NCBI GenBank assembly: GCA_963813975.1 | Contig: CAWFAP010000001.1 | Coordinates: forward strand, 744,001 to 808,000 | Reading direction: 5' to 3' | Length of the DNA: 64,000 nucleotides | DNA from: RYN-230 sp963813975 | GTDB taxonomy: Bacteria; Actinomycetota; Actinomycetes; Streptosporangiales; Streptosporangiaceae | Part shown: positions 18,099 through 25,917 of the stretch, piece by piece | Layout: every line of letters begins with the position of its first letter | Numbering within the stretch: position 1 is the stretch's first letter | Made by a program: the position numbers and the translations under genes | The notes under the pieces: generated by a model | What the model saw: only the letters and a program-made list of their open reading frames with translations | What the model was told of the DNA's origin: nothing | The model's database searches: none

Positions 18099-18296
18099 TA
18101 GAGATCTCCCTTCCCGGCTTGATCCTCTGGCACTTCACGCAATTCCTCGTGGGCCCAGGGCGATCTGGCACCGTCGGCCGTCTAGGCTGTCGCTGCCTGC
18201 TTAGTCAGCGCCGCCCAATCGGCCCCCCGGCGGTCATGTCGCTGGGCTACCGACCGGCCCTGGCTTGACCAACACTGTGGGGATTCTGGGGTGAAA

Positions 18297-18319
18297 CTAA
18301 CAGTAAAGTTTCCTATTAG
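18297..18319. promoter_or_regulatory. ROK-type operator in the divergent promoter
   Basis: CTAACAGTAAA and TTTCCTATTAG form an imperfect 11-1-11 inverted repeat (9 of 11 pairs). It is an AT-rich island in the 363-bp region between the binding-protein gene and the ROK regulator. The pattern resembles TTAG-AAA-TTT-CTAA sites of actinobacterial ROK repressors. The rest of this region shows no gene. Confidence 0.6.
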
Positions 18320-18461
18320 ATAGAGCCTGTGGCCAGATTGAGACAGAATTCAGCCAGGTGCCCCGCCGCCCGCCGCCGGCGGCCCGGCGTGGCCCTGGCG
18401 AGCCGGCTCCTCGCCGTTGGCGAGCAGGTGCTGGGGGGACGTCATGCGACGGAGGGAAGGC

Positions 18462-19646
18462 ATGGAACAACGGCCTGGGACACCCCGGCTGTTGCGGGAG
18501 CTCAACGACCGGGCGGCCCTCGAGCTGTTGCTCGCAGGCGGCCCGATGACCAGGGCCCAGGTGGGTGAGCGGACCGGGCTGTCCAAGGTGACCGCGTCCC
18601 AGTTGCTCTCCCGGCTGGAAGAGCGCGGCCTGGTCGCGCCCGTCGGGGAGCAGGCGGGCGGACGCGGGCCGAACGCGGCCCTCTACGCGGTCGTGCCCTC
18701 CAGCGCGTACGTCGCCGGGCTGCACGTCGAGCACGACGAGGTCAGCGCCGGGGTCGCGGACATCACCGGCGAGGTGGTCACTCAGGTCAGCGTGGACCCG
18801 AACGGTGCGGCCAAGCCGGTCGAGCTGGTCCGGGGTGCGGTGGCGGCTGCCTGCCGTTCCGCGGGGGTCGAGATGTCACGGCTGAACGCCCTGGTCATCG
18901 GCACTCCCGGAGTCCTCGATCCGCGCACCGGGGACCCGCGCCTGGCGGTGAACCTGCCCGCCTGGCACGAGGGGGTGCTGGACGCCCTGCGCAGCGACCT
19001 GCGCCAGCCGGTCACGATCGAGAACGACGTCAACCTGGCCGCCATGGCCGAGCGCGCGGTGGGCGTGGCGCAGGGCGCCGACGACTTCGTGCTGATGTGG
19101 ATCGGCGTGGGCCTGGGGCTCGCCACCATCATCGGGGGGCGGCTGCACCGCGGGGTGGCGGGCGCGGCGGGCGAGATCGGGTACCTCCCGGTCCCGGGGA
19201 TGCCGCTGCCGCAGGATGTCAGCCACCCGGCCACCGGCGCGTTCCAGTCCCTGGTGGGCGCCCAGGCGGTGCGGCCCCTCGCGGAGAGCTACGGGTTCCC
19301 GGCGCCCACCGCCGCGGCGGCCGTGCAGGCCGCGGTGGCCGCCGCCCAGGCCGGTGACGAGCGCGGCCGCGGCCTGCTCGACCAGCTGGCGGCGCGGGTG
19401 GCGACCGGGGTGGCGGCGGTCAGCGTGGTGCTCGATCCCGGCCTCGTCGTGCTCGGTGGCGAGGTGGGGCTGGCCGGCGGGACGGCGCTGGCCAGCCGGG
19501 TGGCCGCCGAGGTGGGCCGGATCAGCCCGGCCCACCCGCAGGTGGTACCGACCGGGGTGACCGGCCAGCCGGTGCTCCGCGGCGCCATCCTGGCCGCGGT
19601 GGAGCAAGCCCGCGGCGAGCTCCTGGCCTCCGTGGCCGGCCCCTGA
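18462..19646 (+). CDS. ROK-family transcriptional regulator
   Basis: A 394-residue regulator with an N-terminal winged helix (ALELLLAGGPMTRAQVGERT, LSKVTASQLLSRLEERGLV) and a C-terminal ROK domain (VIGTPGVLD, ENDVNLAAMAERAVG, GVAGAAGEIGYL). The ATG at 18462 has GGAGG seven bases upstream; frames open earlier are less likely starts. The cysteine zinc motif CxCGxxGCxE of ROK kinases is missing, replaced by PVPGMPLPQDVSHPATG, so it should be a pure regulator. Its position divergent from the sugar ABC operon suggests it represses that operon and itself through the inverted repeat between them. Confidence 0.92.
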   Translation: MEQRPGTPRLLRELNDRAALELLLAGGPMTRAQVGERTGLSKVTASQLLSRLEERGLVAPVGEQAGGRGPNAALYAVVPSSAYVAGLHVEHDEVSAGVADITGEVVTQVSVDPNGAAKPVELVRGAVAAACRSAGVEMSRLNALVIGTPGVLDPRTGDPRLAVNLPAWHEGVLDALRSDLRQPVTIENDVNLAAMAERAVGVAQGADDFVLMWIGVGLGLATIIGGRLHRGVAGAAGEIGYLPVPGMPLPQDVSHPATGAFQSLVGAQAVRPLAESYGFPAPTAAAAVQAAVAAAQAGDERGRGLLDQLAARVATGVAAVSVVLDPGLVVLGGEVGLAGGTALASRVAAEVGRISPAHPQVVPTGVTGQPVLRGAILAAVEQARGELLASVAGP

Positions 19647-19647
19647 C

Positions 19648-19669
19648 GCCGGCCCCTGAGGGGGCTGGC
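19648..19669 (+). terminator. Hairpin after the ROK gene
   Basis: A nine-pair stem with one G-T pair and a TGAG loop begins one base after the ROK stop. It lacks a T tract. Confidence 0.4.
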
Positions 19670-19729
19670 CGCCCCGGGCGGGCCGGCGCTGCGCGGGTCA
19701 GATCACGTTTCCGGCGGTACAGGCGCTGG

Positions 19730-20431
19730 CTATTTCAGGATGTTGACCGCGCGCGCGATCACGAGCGCGCCCACGCCCAGCGACACGCACGCCTCCATGA
19801 TCATGAGGAGCTTGGCCCACGGCTTGATCGCGGAGGTGTCGGTGGGGCTGAAGGCGGTGGCGGTCCAGAAGGCCAGCGACAGGTAGTCGATGAACCGCGG
19901 TACCCAGGCCGCCGGCGCGTAGTCAGTGTGGAGCATCTCGGGGAAGACGAACGCCGGGCCCACGCGGGCATGATGCGCCCGGGCGGCGGCGCCACCCCGG
20001 TCGAGATCCCAGTACCACAGCCCGAAGGCAATGACGTTCGTGGCCCAGATCACCCCGCCGGTAGCCAGCAGCCCGATGGCATTGTTCTGGAAGATCTTGT
20101 TCATGGTCAGGATGTCGGCGATGAGCCGGGCGGCCGCGAACAGGTTCCCTAGCGTGATGAACGCGACAACGATGCCGGTAACGACGCGCAGCCAGGGCTT
20201 CTGCCGGTCAATGCGGCCCGGGTCCCCGACGATCAGAACGGCCAGCAGGACGAGCAGGACGGCGGGGAGCACCCATCTGGGGTTCACCCGGTACTGCGCG
20301 GGCAGCACCACATGCAGGCCGGCCACGACCACGATGGCCAGCGCTACTGGCCACCAGTGCTCACCCCGCACCGCCGCCGCAGCCGGTTGGACCGGGGCCG
20401 CCCCCCCGGGAAGGACATCGCCAGTGTTCAT
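19730..20431 (-). CDS. Six-helix membrane protein, DUF1345-like
   Basis: A 233-residue integral membrane protein with about six hydrophobic helices. They include WPVALAIVVVAGLHVVLP, VLPAVLLVLLAVLIVG and a terminal LLMIMEACVSLGVGALVIAR. The segment FIDYLSLAFWTATAFSPTDTS before the last helix resembles the corresponding part of DUF1345 proteins. The ATG at 20431, preceded by GGGGAG, is preferred over a longer frame starting at 20551. Function is unknown. It is divergent from the MIP channel gene across 194 bp, and the two may share a promoter region. Confidence 0.7.
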   Translation of the reverse strand: MNTGDVLPGGAAPVQPAAAAVRGEHWWPVALAIVVVAGLHVVLPAQYRVNPRWVLPAVLLVLLAVLIVGDPGRIDRQKPWLRVVTGIVVAFITLGNLFAAARLIADILTMNKIFQNNAIGLLATGGVIWATNVIAFGLWYWDLDRGGAAARAHHARVGPAFVFPEMLHTDYAPAAWVPRFIDYLSLAFWTATAFSPTDTSAIKPWAKLLMIMEACVSLGVGALVIARAVNILK

Positions 20432-20625
20432 GTGCTCCCCATGCCGGACACGTTGACCGTCGCACGGGCCCCGGCCCGCGGGGATCACCCTTAGGGGATG
20501 GTGCGGGCGGCCCGCCGCCCATCCCTCCCTCGTGGCGGGTGATCCAGTCACCCCTGCTGGCGGGGGACGCTGATCCTGGTCACGCCTCCGCGTGGCCGGC
20601 TGACCGGGAGAATGGAGTCCGGCGA

Positions 20626-21426
20626 ATGACTAGTGCCGTTGATGATCAGGATGCCCAGCATGCCGCCGCGGTAGGCCGGCGGTACCTGCTTCAGTTCGAG
20701 ATGGACACGCTCAAGCAGCGGCCCCTGTGGGTCCGGCTGATCATCGAGTTCCTGGGCACGTTCCTGCTGGTGACGGTGGCCGCCGGGGCCGGGGTCATCA
20801 ATCATTACGCCGGAGGCGGCCCGATCAGCAGGACGGCCGCGGTGATCGCGCCCGGCGCGCTGGTGATGGCGCTGATCTACGCGTGGGGCCCGCTGTCCGG
20901 ACTGCACATCAACCCCGTGGTCACCTTCGCGTTTGCCGCCCGCCAGGTGTTCCCGCGCCGCTGGGTGCTGCCCTACTGGGTGGCCCAGTTCGCCGGCGCC
21001 ATCGGCGCTGCCCTGTTCCTGCAGATCCTCCTGGGAGACGTCAGCGCGGGCGGCAACTACCCGATCGCCAAGCCGGGCGGCGACTGGCGAGCGTTCGTGA
21101 TGGAAATCGTCCTGACCACGATCCTGGTGAGCGTGATCCTGCACACCGCGACGGGGGGCCGCAGCATCGGGCATAACGCCGCGATCGCGGTGGGCTCGAC
21201 GGTCGCACTGCTCGGGCTGTTCGCCAGCCCGATCAGCGGCGCGTCGATGAACCCGGCCCGCACCCTCGGGCCGGGCATCGTGGGCGCGGATCTCTCGGGC
21301 TGGTGGGTGTACGTCTTCGGTGACGTCATCGGCGCGGCTATCGCCGTAGTGATCATCATCATGGTCCGCGGGATGCCGGTCAAAGAAGAGGCCGAGGCCG
21401 CCGAGGGCGGCGCCTTGCCCTTGTGA
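20626..21426 (+). CDS. MIP/aquaporin family channel
   Basis: A 266-residue major intrinsic protein that should conduct water or small neutral solutes. Six membrane helices are visible. The second pore loop has the canonical SMNPARTLGPGIV. In the first pore loop the usual NPA is NPV (HINPVVTFAF), which alters the pore constriction and is seen only in some subfamilies. The ATG at 20626 has GGAG upstream. An IS481-family element is inserted four bases after the stop codon, so any native terminator has been displaced. Confidence 0.88.
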   Translation: MTSAVDDQDAQHAAAVGRRYLLQFEMDTLKQRPLWVRLIIEFLGTFLLVTVAAGAGVINHYAGGGPISRTAAVIAPGALVMALIYAWGPLSGLHINPVVTFAFAARQVFPRRWVLPYWVAQFAGAIGAALFLQILLGDVSAGGNYPIAKPGGDWRAFVMEIVLTTILVSVILHTATGGRSIGHNAAIAVGSTVALLGLFASPISGASMNPARTLGPGIVGADLSGWWVYVFGDVIGAAIAVVIIIMVRGMPVKEEAEAAEGGALPL

Positions 21427-21429
21427 CCG

Positions 21430-21435
21430 CCTAGG
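21430..21435. repeat. Target-site duplication CCTAGG, left copy
   Basis: Matches the NCTAGN target preference known for IS481. An identical copy flanks the other end at 22545-22550. The TAG inside it supplies the transposase stop codon. Confidence 0.85.
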
Positions 21436-22429
21436 TGTAGTGCCCTGAGAGGTTGGGGACGCGGCTAGCGGGTGGGAGGCCCTTGAGTGCGGTGTGTCCC
21501 CGGTGATGGTTGTAGGTGTGCAGCCAGGGGTCAAGGGCGGCGCGGCGCTCGGTTTCGGTGGCGTAGGACCGGGCGTAGGCCCATTCGCTGGCCAGGGTGC
21601 GGTGGAAGCGTTCTACCTTCCCGTTGGTCTGGGGCCGGTAGGGGCGGGTGCGCTTGGGGGTGATGCCCAGGGCGGTGCAGGTCTGAGCCCAGAGCCGGGA
21701 TTGGTAGCAGGAGCCGTTGTCGCTGATGACGCGCTCGATGGTGATCCCGGCGGCGGTGAACCAGGCGTGCGCGCGGCCCAGGAACGCGGCCGCGGTTTCC
21801 TTGGTCTCGTCGGTCAGGATTTCGGTGTATGCCAGCCGGGAGTGGTCGTCGATAGCGGTGTGCAGGCAGGCGTAGCCCAGGTTGGGGCGGCCTGCGACTT
21901 TGCGGCGGACGGCGGGATCGCGGTGTGCCTGGCGGTTGCGCTTGCCCTGGGCCCGGGTCATGATCCGGTGGCCGCCGCCGTCAGGGATGTTCCCGAGTTT
22001 CCCGGCGTTGACGTGAACCAGCTCGCCAGGCCGCTCACGTCCGTAGCGGCGCACGCGATTGCCGGTGGCGCGGTCCAGCGACGCCAGCGGCGGGCAGCCG
22101 TAGCGGGCCAGCACCGCGTGCACGGTGGAGGCATGCAGGCCCAGGCGGTAAGCGATCCGGGCGGGGCCCAGCTGCCTGCTCACCCGCAATCCCACGATCC
22201 GCCGCTCCAGCCGCACCGGCGTCCGCCGCGGGCAAGATCGCGGCCGGGAGGACCTGTCAGCCATCCCAGCCGGGCCGGCCTGCCGGTACCGGCAGGCCCA
22301 CCGCGCGGCAGTAGACGGCGAAACCTGGAACCGTTCAGCGGCCCGCCGCAGCGGCCACCCATCGTCAACGACGCACCGGGCCAGGCGCAGCCGACCGGTC
22401 TCAGACAGCGGGGCATTACGGTGGGACAC
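21431..22429 (-). CDS. IS481-family transposase, probably catalytically dead
   Basis: A 332-residue DDE transposase. The N-terminal helix-turn-helix has GWPLRRAAERFQVSPSTAARW. The integrase core has GELVHVNAGKLGNIPDGGGHR, AIDDHSRLAYTEI, VISDNGSCYQS and TNGKVERFHRTL. In the family the first core motif is normally HVD; here residue 141 is Asn (codon AAC for GAC), removing the first catalytic Asp. The second Asp (SDNG) and the Glu (VERF) remain. The stop codon TAG is not in the element but in the duplicated target site, so the reading frame relies on insertion at a CTAG sequence. Confidence 0.9.
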   Translation of the reverse strand: MSHRNAPLSETGRLRLARCVVDDGWPLRRAAERFQVSPSTAARWACRYRQAGPAGMADRSSRPRSCPRRTPVRLERRIVGLRVSRQLGPARIAYRLGLHASTVHAVLARYGCPPLASLDRATGNRVRRYGRERPGELVHVNAGKLGNIPDGGGHRIMTRAQGKRNRQAHRDPAVRRKVAGRPNLGYACLHTAIDDHSRLAYTEILTDETKETAAAFLGRAHAWFTAAGITIERVISDNGSCYQSRLWAQTCTALGITPKRTRPYRPQTNGKVERFHRTLASEWAYARSYATETERRAALDPWLHTYNHHRGHTALKGLPPASRVPNLSGHYT

Positions 22430-22544
22430 GAGGACCTCCCGGGTGCTCGGTGGAGATTGTGGTGATCCACACCGAACCCGGAGGTCCTCATCTAATCAAG
22501 ATCATCCACCCGTGTCCCCGTCACCAACGTCCATGGGCAGTACA
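21436..22544 (-). mobile_element. IS481-family insertion sequence, complete
   Basis: The element is 1109 bp. The ends read TGTAGTGCCC (left) and, inverted, TGTACTGCCC (right): terminal inverted repeats with nine of ten matching, opening with the usual TG. It is bounded by 6-bp direct repeats CCTAGG. It carries one transposase gene on the minus strand. Intact duplications indicate a fairly recent insertion, but the transposase has lost a catalytic residue. Confidence 0.9.
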
Positions 22545-22550
22545 CCTAGG
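22545..22550. repeat. Target-site duplication CCTAGG, right copy
   Basis: Direct repeat of 21430-21435, immediately outside the right end of the IS481-family element. Confidence 0.85.
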
Positions 22551-22634
22551 CCGGGGCCGGCACCTCTGCATCGCTCTCAACCGCGGTGTCCGCGCGCGGC
22601 CCGGATCGCCCTGACCCGGGCGGGGGAGCGGCCT

Positions 22635-23384
22635 TCAGCCGTTGTGCCCGGTGCCCGGCAGCTGACCTAGCCATTCGGCATAGGAGCGTGAATCATCGGG
22701 ACCGGGTTCCATGCCGCCGGGCAGCGCCTGGGCGAACACGAGGGCGGCGGTGGCCTCGAGTGCGGCGCGGAGCAGATCGGCGGGGCCGGTCGCCTCGAAT
22801 CCCAGAGACCACCAGTCTTCCTCGGGCGTGCGGATCTCGGTGAGTTCCACCTCGCACCTCGGCTCGTGACCCCCGCGCGGGGCCCGCGCCACGATCTGCC
22901 CGCGGGCGAGGGAGAACCGGTTGATACGCCGCTTCTTGCGGACCGCTCTCCAGCAGGCCGGGTCACCGCTGTCCTGGCTGAGCGGGCCGCACAGGTACGA
23001 CCACTTCCGCCAGTCTTCCATGCGCCCGCGGGCGCGGCCCGGAACCTCGAGGATTCCCGGGCTCCCGCCGTACGCCTTGACCTCTAGTGCCTCGCCCCCG
23101 CGGATCTTGACCGACAGCAGGCGCAACGGCGGGCCGAGGAGATAGGTGTCCTCCCGTGATTCCACCCCGGCCGGGAACCGCCCGAACCATCCCGCCACCG
23201 CGGCTTCGAGCCGGCCCGGGAAGATCCAGCGCACCTCGAGGCTGCGGACCCCGTCGATGACCAGGCTCTCAGGCTGTGGAGCAGCGATCGCCCCGGACGC
23301 CGGACCCGGTATCCCCACCCCGCCGAGGGCGCGGCCGCGCGCCTGCACTTCCGCCAGGTCAGCCTTCGGCACGGCGGGCTTCAT
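22635..23384 (-). CDS. Hypothetical protein, possible CYTH-like fold
   Basis: A product of about 249 residues with no confident family. Alternating charged and hydrophobic strands are visible: RSLEVRWIFPG, SREDTYLLGP, LSVKIRGGEALEVKAYGG, VRKKRRINRFSL, CEVELTEI and WWSLGFEATG. The succession of a charged strand, a basic 'VxKxR' strand and an 'EVELxxI...LGFE' strand recalls CYTH (adenylate cyclase/thiamine triphosphatase) barrels. The classical ExExK start is not clear, so this is a guess. The start could also be 23438; neither has a strong ribosome site. Confidence 0.5.
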   Translation of the reverse strand: MKPAVPKADLAEVQARGRALGGVGIPGPASGAIAAPQPESLVIDGVRSLEVRWIFPGRLEAAVAGWFGRFPAGVESREDTYLLGPPLRLLSVKIRGGEALEVKAYGGSPGILEVPGRARGRMEDWRKWSYLCGPLSQDSGDPACWRAVRKKRRINRFSLARGQIVARAPRGGHEPRCEVELTEIRTPEEDWWSLGFEATGPADLLRAALEATAALVFAQALPGGMEPGPDDSRSYAEWLGQLPGTGHNG

Positions 23385-23553
23385 GGGCCGCTGGCCCGCC
23401 GCGGCGTGGCCAGGGAAGCCCGGATCAGCCGCGACCATCGGCGCCCTGGCCCGGTGAGGATGCTGCCGACGTCATGGGGCCTCCTACACCGCTCTCGCCG
23501 GAACCCGCTCTCCAGTCCCCTTGCTGCTCTACGTCCGATCCCACCTCGCGTGC

Positions 23554-23580
23554 CCCTCTGGTGGCATCCTCCCCAGAGGG
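23554..23580. terminator. Inverted repeat between hypothetical gene and hydrolase remnant
   Basis: CCCTCTGG and CCAGAGGG form an 8-bp perfect stem with an 11-nt loop in the 240-bp gap between 23384 and 23622. It could be a terminator for the minus-strand hydrolase remnant. Nothing else is evident in this gap. Confidence 0.35.
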
Positions 23581-23621
23581 TGACTGTGGCGTTCAGCGCA
23601 GTTGGCGCGCGACTGAGGAAA

Positions 23622-24515
23622 CTAGCGCAGTGACCGGAAAGCGGCCCGCATCTCGGCGGTGAACAGGTCCGGCTGCTCCCACGCCGCGAAGTGCCCGCCT
23701 CGGTCGAGCTTGCTGTAATGGACGAGGTTTTTGGGATACGCGCGCTCGGCCAGCTCCTCGGGGCTTGATAGAGCTCGCCGGGGAAGACGCTCATGGCAAA
23801 CGGAATGGAGATGTCCTTGGCGTCGAAGAAGTCTGCCTTGTTCTCCCAGTAGAGACGAGCCGAGGAAATCCCGGTGTTCGTCAGCCAGTAGAGCGTGATG
23901 TTGTCGAGGAGGTCATCCCGGGTCAGGGCGCTGTCCAGGTGTCCCTGGAGGACCTGTGCGACGAGTCCGGGCTGGCCGGTACCGTCGCCGTGATCAAGCA
24001 TGAACGCCGTGAGATCGGCGGGGGCGTCCGCCAGTCCGTACATCGTTTTCGGGCGCGTGGCCATGATGAGTGCGTAGGCCACGTGCTTGGCATAGAAGTT
24101 CCTCAACTGCTCGTACGCGCGTCGCTCCTCGTCCGAGAGATCGGATGGCGGGTCGCCGCGCTGGAACGCCTGGTTGATGTCGGCGAGAGCGGTACCAGGC
24201 ATATTGGAGTGAATGCCGAGCAACTCCGGTGCTGCCTGAATGCCCATCGTCTGGGTGACGGCCGCGCCCAATCGCCGCCCTGCGCCACAAACCGGGTGTA
24301 TCCGAGGCGCTTCATCAGCACGACCCAGGCCCGCGCGATGCGGGTGGGATCCCAGCCGGTGGTGGCCGGCTTGCCGGAGAACCCGTGACCCGGCAGCGAG
24401 GAATCACCAGGTGGAAGGCGTCTGCCGCGCTCGCGCCATGCGCCGTGGGATTGGTGAGCGGCTCGATGATCTTCAGCTGCTCGACGTGCGGCCGGGGTTA
24501 ACGCTCCAGGCTGTA
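23622..24515 (-). pseudogene. Epoxide hydrolase remnant (EHN/alpha-beta hydrolase), three frame breaks
   Basis: Pieces of one epoxide hydrolase are spread over successive frames. They read LKIIEPLTNPTAHG, then LPGHGFSGKPATTGWDPTRI...RFVAQGGDW, then AAVTQTMGIQAAPELLGIHS...LYWENKADFF...FPGELYQAP, then ERAYPKNLVHYSKLDRGGHF...FTAEMRAAFRSLR with a natural stop at 23622. The nucleophile Asp is in QGGDW and the C-terminal His in GGHFA. Each junction (about 24400, 24266 and 23750) is explained by loss of one G or C from a short run. The first third of the gene is missing: the copy begins next to the stop of the neighbouring hydrolase. Base composition is less GC-rich than flanking core genes, suggesting transfer. 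Confidence 0.75.
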
Positions 24516-24567
24516 CCTGCATCCTCGGTCGTGCTCGGGTGGCCGCTGGCGGCGTGATCTTCACCGG

Positions 24568-25506
24568 TCAGCAGCCGTCGACGTCGACGGCGGCTTGGGC
24601 GAAAGCCTGCGGAGCTTCTTGCGGCAGATTGTGCCCGACGCCCGGGATGGTCCGATGCGCGTACTTGCCCGAGAACTTTGCCCGATAGGCGCCGGGCTCC
24701 GGATGGGGCGCACCATTGGCATCACCTTCGAGAGTGATTGTTGGCACGGTGATGACGGGGCTGCCCGCGAGCTGCTTCTCCAGATCGTCGTATCGTGCCT
24801 CGCCCTCCGCCAGTCCGAGCCGCCAGCGGTAGTTGTGGATCACGATGCTGACATGATCTGCGTTGCCCAGGGCCGCGGCGCTCAGGTTGAACGTCGCGTC
24901 GTCGAAGTTCCACTCCGGCGAGGCGGTGTGCCAGATGAGCTTTGCAAACTCGCGCCGGTATTTGTCATAGCCGGCCCGGCCGCGTTCGGTAGCGAAATAA
25001 AACTGATACCACCACGCGAGTTCGGCCGGCGGGAGCAACGGCGCCTTGCCGGCGGCCTGGCTGCTGATCAGGTAGCCGCTGACCGACACCATGGCCTTGC
25101 ACCGGCTGGGCCAGAGAGCGGCGACGACGTTGGCTGTCCGGGCTCCCCAGTCGAACCCGCCGATGATCGCTTCGCGGATGCCCAGAGCATCCATAAGCGC
25201 GATGACGTCGACCCCGAGAACCGATTGCTGGCCATTTCGGAACGTCGCATCGGACCGGAAGCGGGTCGTGCCATAGCCCCGCAAGTAGGGGACGATCACC
25301 CGGTACCCCGCCGATGCCAGCAACGGCGTGACCCCGGCATAGCTGTGGATGTCGTAGGGCCACCCGTGCAGAAGAATGACCGCGCGGCCATCAGCAGGGC
25401 CGGCTTCGGCGTAGCCAACGCTCAGCAGCCCGGCATCGATCTGCTTCAGCGCGCCGAACGGCGTGCCCGCCCCCCGGGTCATCGTTATCGCGTCGGCCGT
25501 GCTCAT
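24568..25506 (-). CDS. Alpha/beta hydrolase, epoxide hydrolase/haloalkane dehalogenase type
   Basis: A 312-residue alpha/beta hydrolase that looks intact. The oxyanion motif is HGWPYD, the nucleophile elbow GGFDWGARTANV carries Asp, the acid is probably in LEGDANGAPHP, and the catalytic His is in GVGHNLPQE. An Asp nucleophile indicates the epoxide hydrolase/dehalogenase branch rather than a serine esterase; the substrate is unknown. The ATG at 25506 (MSTADAITMTRG) is chosen because the frame upstream is the tail of a different hydrolase fused by deletion. Composition is lower in GC than neighbouring core genes. Confidence 0.8.
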   Translation of the reverse strand: MSTADAITMTRGAGTPFGALKQIDAGLLSVGYAEAGPADGRAVILLHGWPYDIHSYAGVTPLLASAGYRVIVPYLRGYGTTRFRSDATFRNGQQSVLGVDVIALMDALGIREAIIGGFDWGARTANVVAALWPSRCKAMVSVSGYLISSQAAGKAPLLPPAELAWWYQFYFATERGRAGYDKYRREFAKLIWHTASPEWNFDDATFNLSAAALGNADHVSIVIHNYRWRLGLAEGEARYDDLEKQLAGSPVITVPTITLEGDANGAPHPEPGAYRAKFSGKYAHRTIPGVGHNLPQEAPQAFAQAAVDVDGC

Positions 25507-25514
25507 CTCGGGAG

Positions 25515-25727
25515 GACCGGACGCCTCGCTGAAGGCCACGGCAGCATCGGGACGCTTGGTCGCAGACACCAGCGCGGTGCGCTCCGCGGGCAGGTCGGCG
25601 GCGAAAGCCTGGCGACCGGGTAACCCTCGTGCCGCAACCGCTCGCTGACACCGTTCCGGCGGCACGCATCCGCGAAGGCGCCGCGCGCGAGCACGAGCGT
25701 CGGGTCAACCCCGGGTTGCTCAGACAT
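25515..25727 (-). pseudogene. EstC-like alpha/beta hydrolase remnant with internal deletion
   Basis: The start is intact (ATG at 25727 after a GGGGGAAGAG element) and encodes PTLVLARGAFADACRRNGVS and ERLRHEGYPV, the first strands of a serine alpha/beta hydrolase. In another frame it continues as AFAADLPAERTALVSATKRP and AFSEASGPPE, which is a late segment of the same family. The catalytic core between them is missing. The remnant runs straight into the intact hydrolase gene, giving a chimeric open frame. Confidence 0.6.
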
Positions 25728-25917
25728 CAGGCTCTTCCCCCGGTTTGCCTGAACTTTGCCATCCCAGCGTCGCACACCGGGGGGCGCGTCGCCACCCCTG
25801 TAGTCAGGGTCCGGACCCCATGTCGCAGCGGTCACCACCCGCCCACCCCCGAGGATCCGGTGCTGCGGGCCGGCTCCGCGCAACGGCTGGTCACGGCACG
25901 GCAGTAGCGTCAACGAT

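Noticed and set aside
18081..18107. Imperfect inverted repeat GATCTAGT...ACTAGAGATC over the binding-protein start
   Set aside because: Arms differ by an insertion and overlap the coding start and ribosome site; not clearly regulatory.
19155..19230. ROK protein as a sugar kinase
   Set aside because: The zinc-binding cysteine motif is absent and a DNA-binding domain is present, so a regulator is the better call.
23455..23600. tRNA-Leu-like translation GGIGRRA on the minus strand
   Set aside because: A frame here reads like the translation often produced by tRNA-Leu genes, but no matching acceptor stem or T-loop GTTCRANTC could be found.
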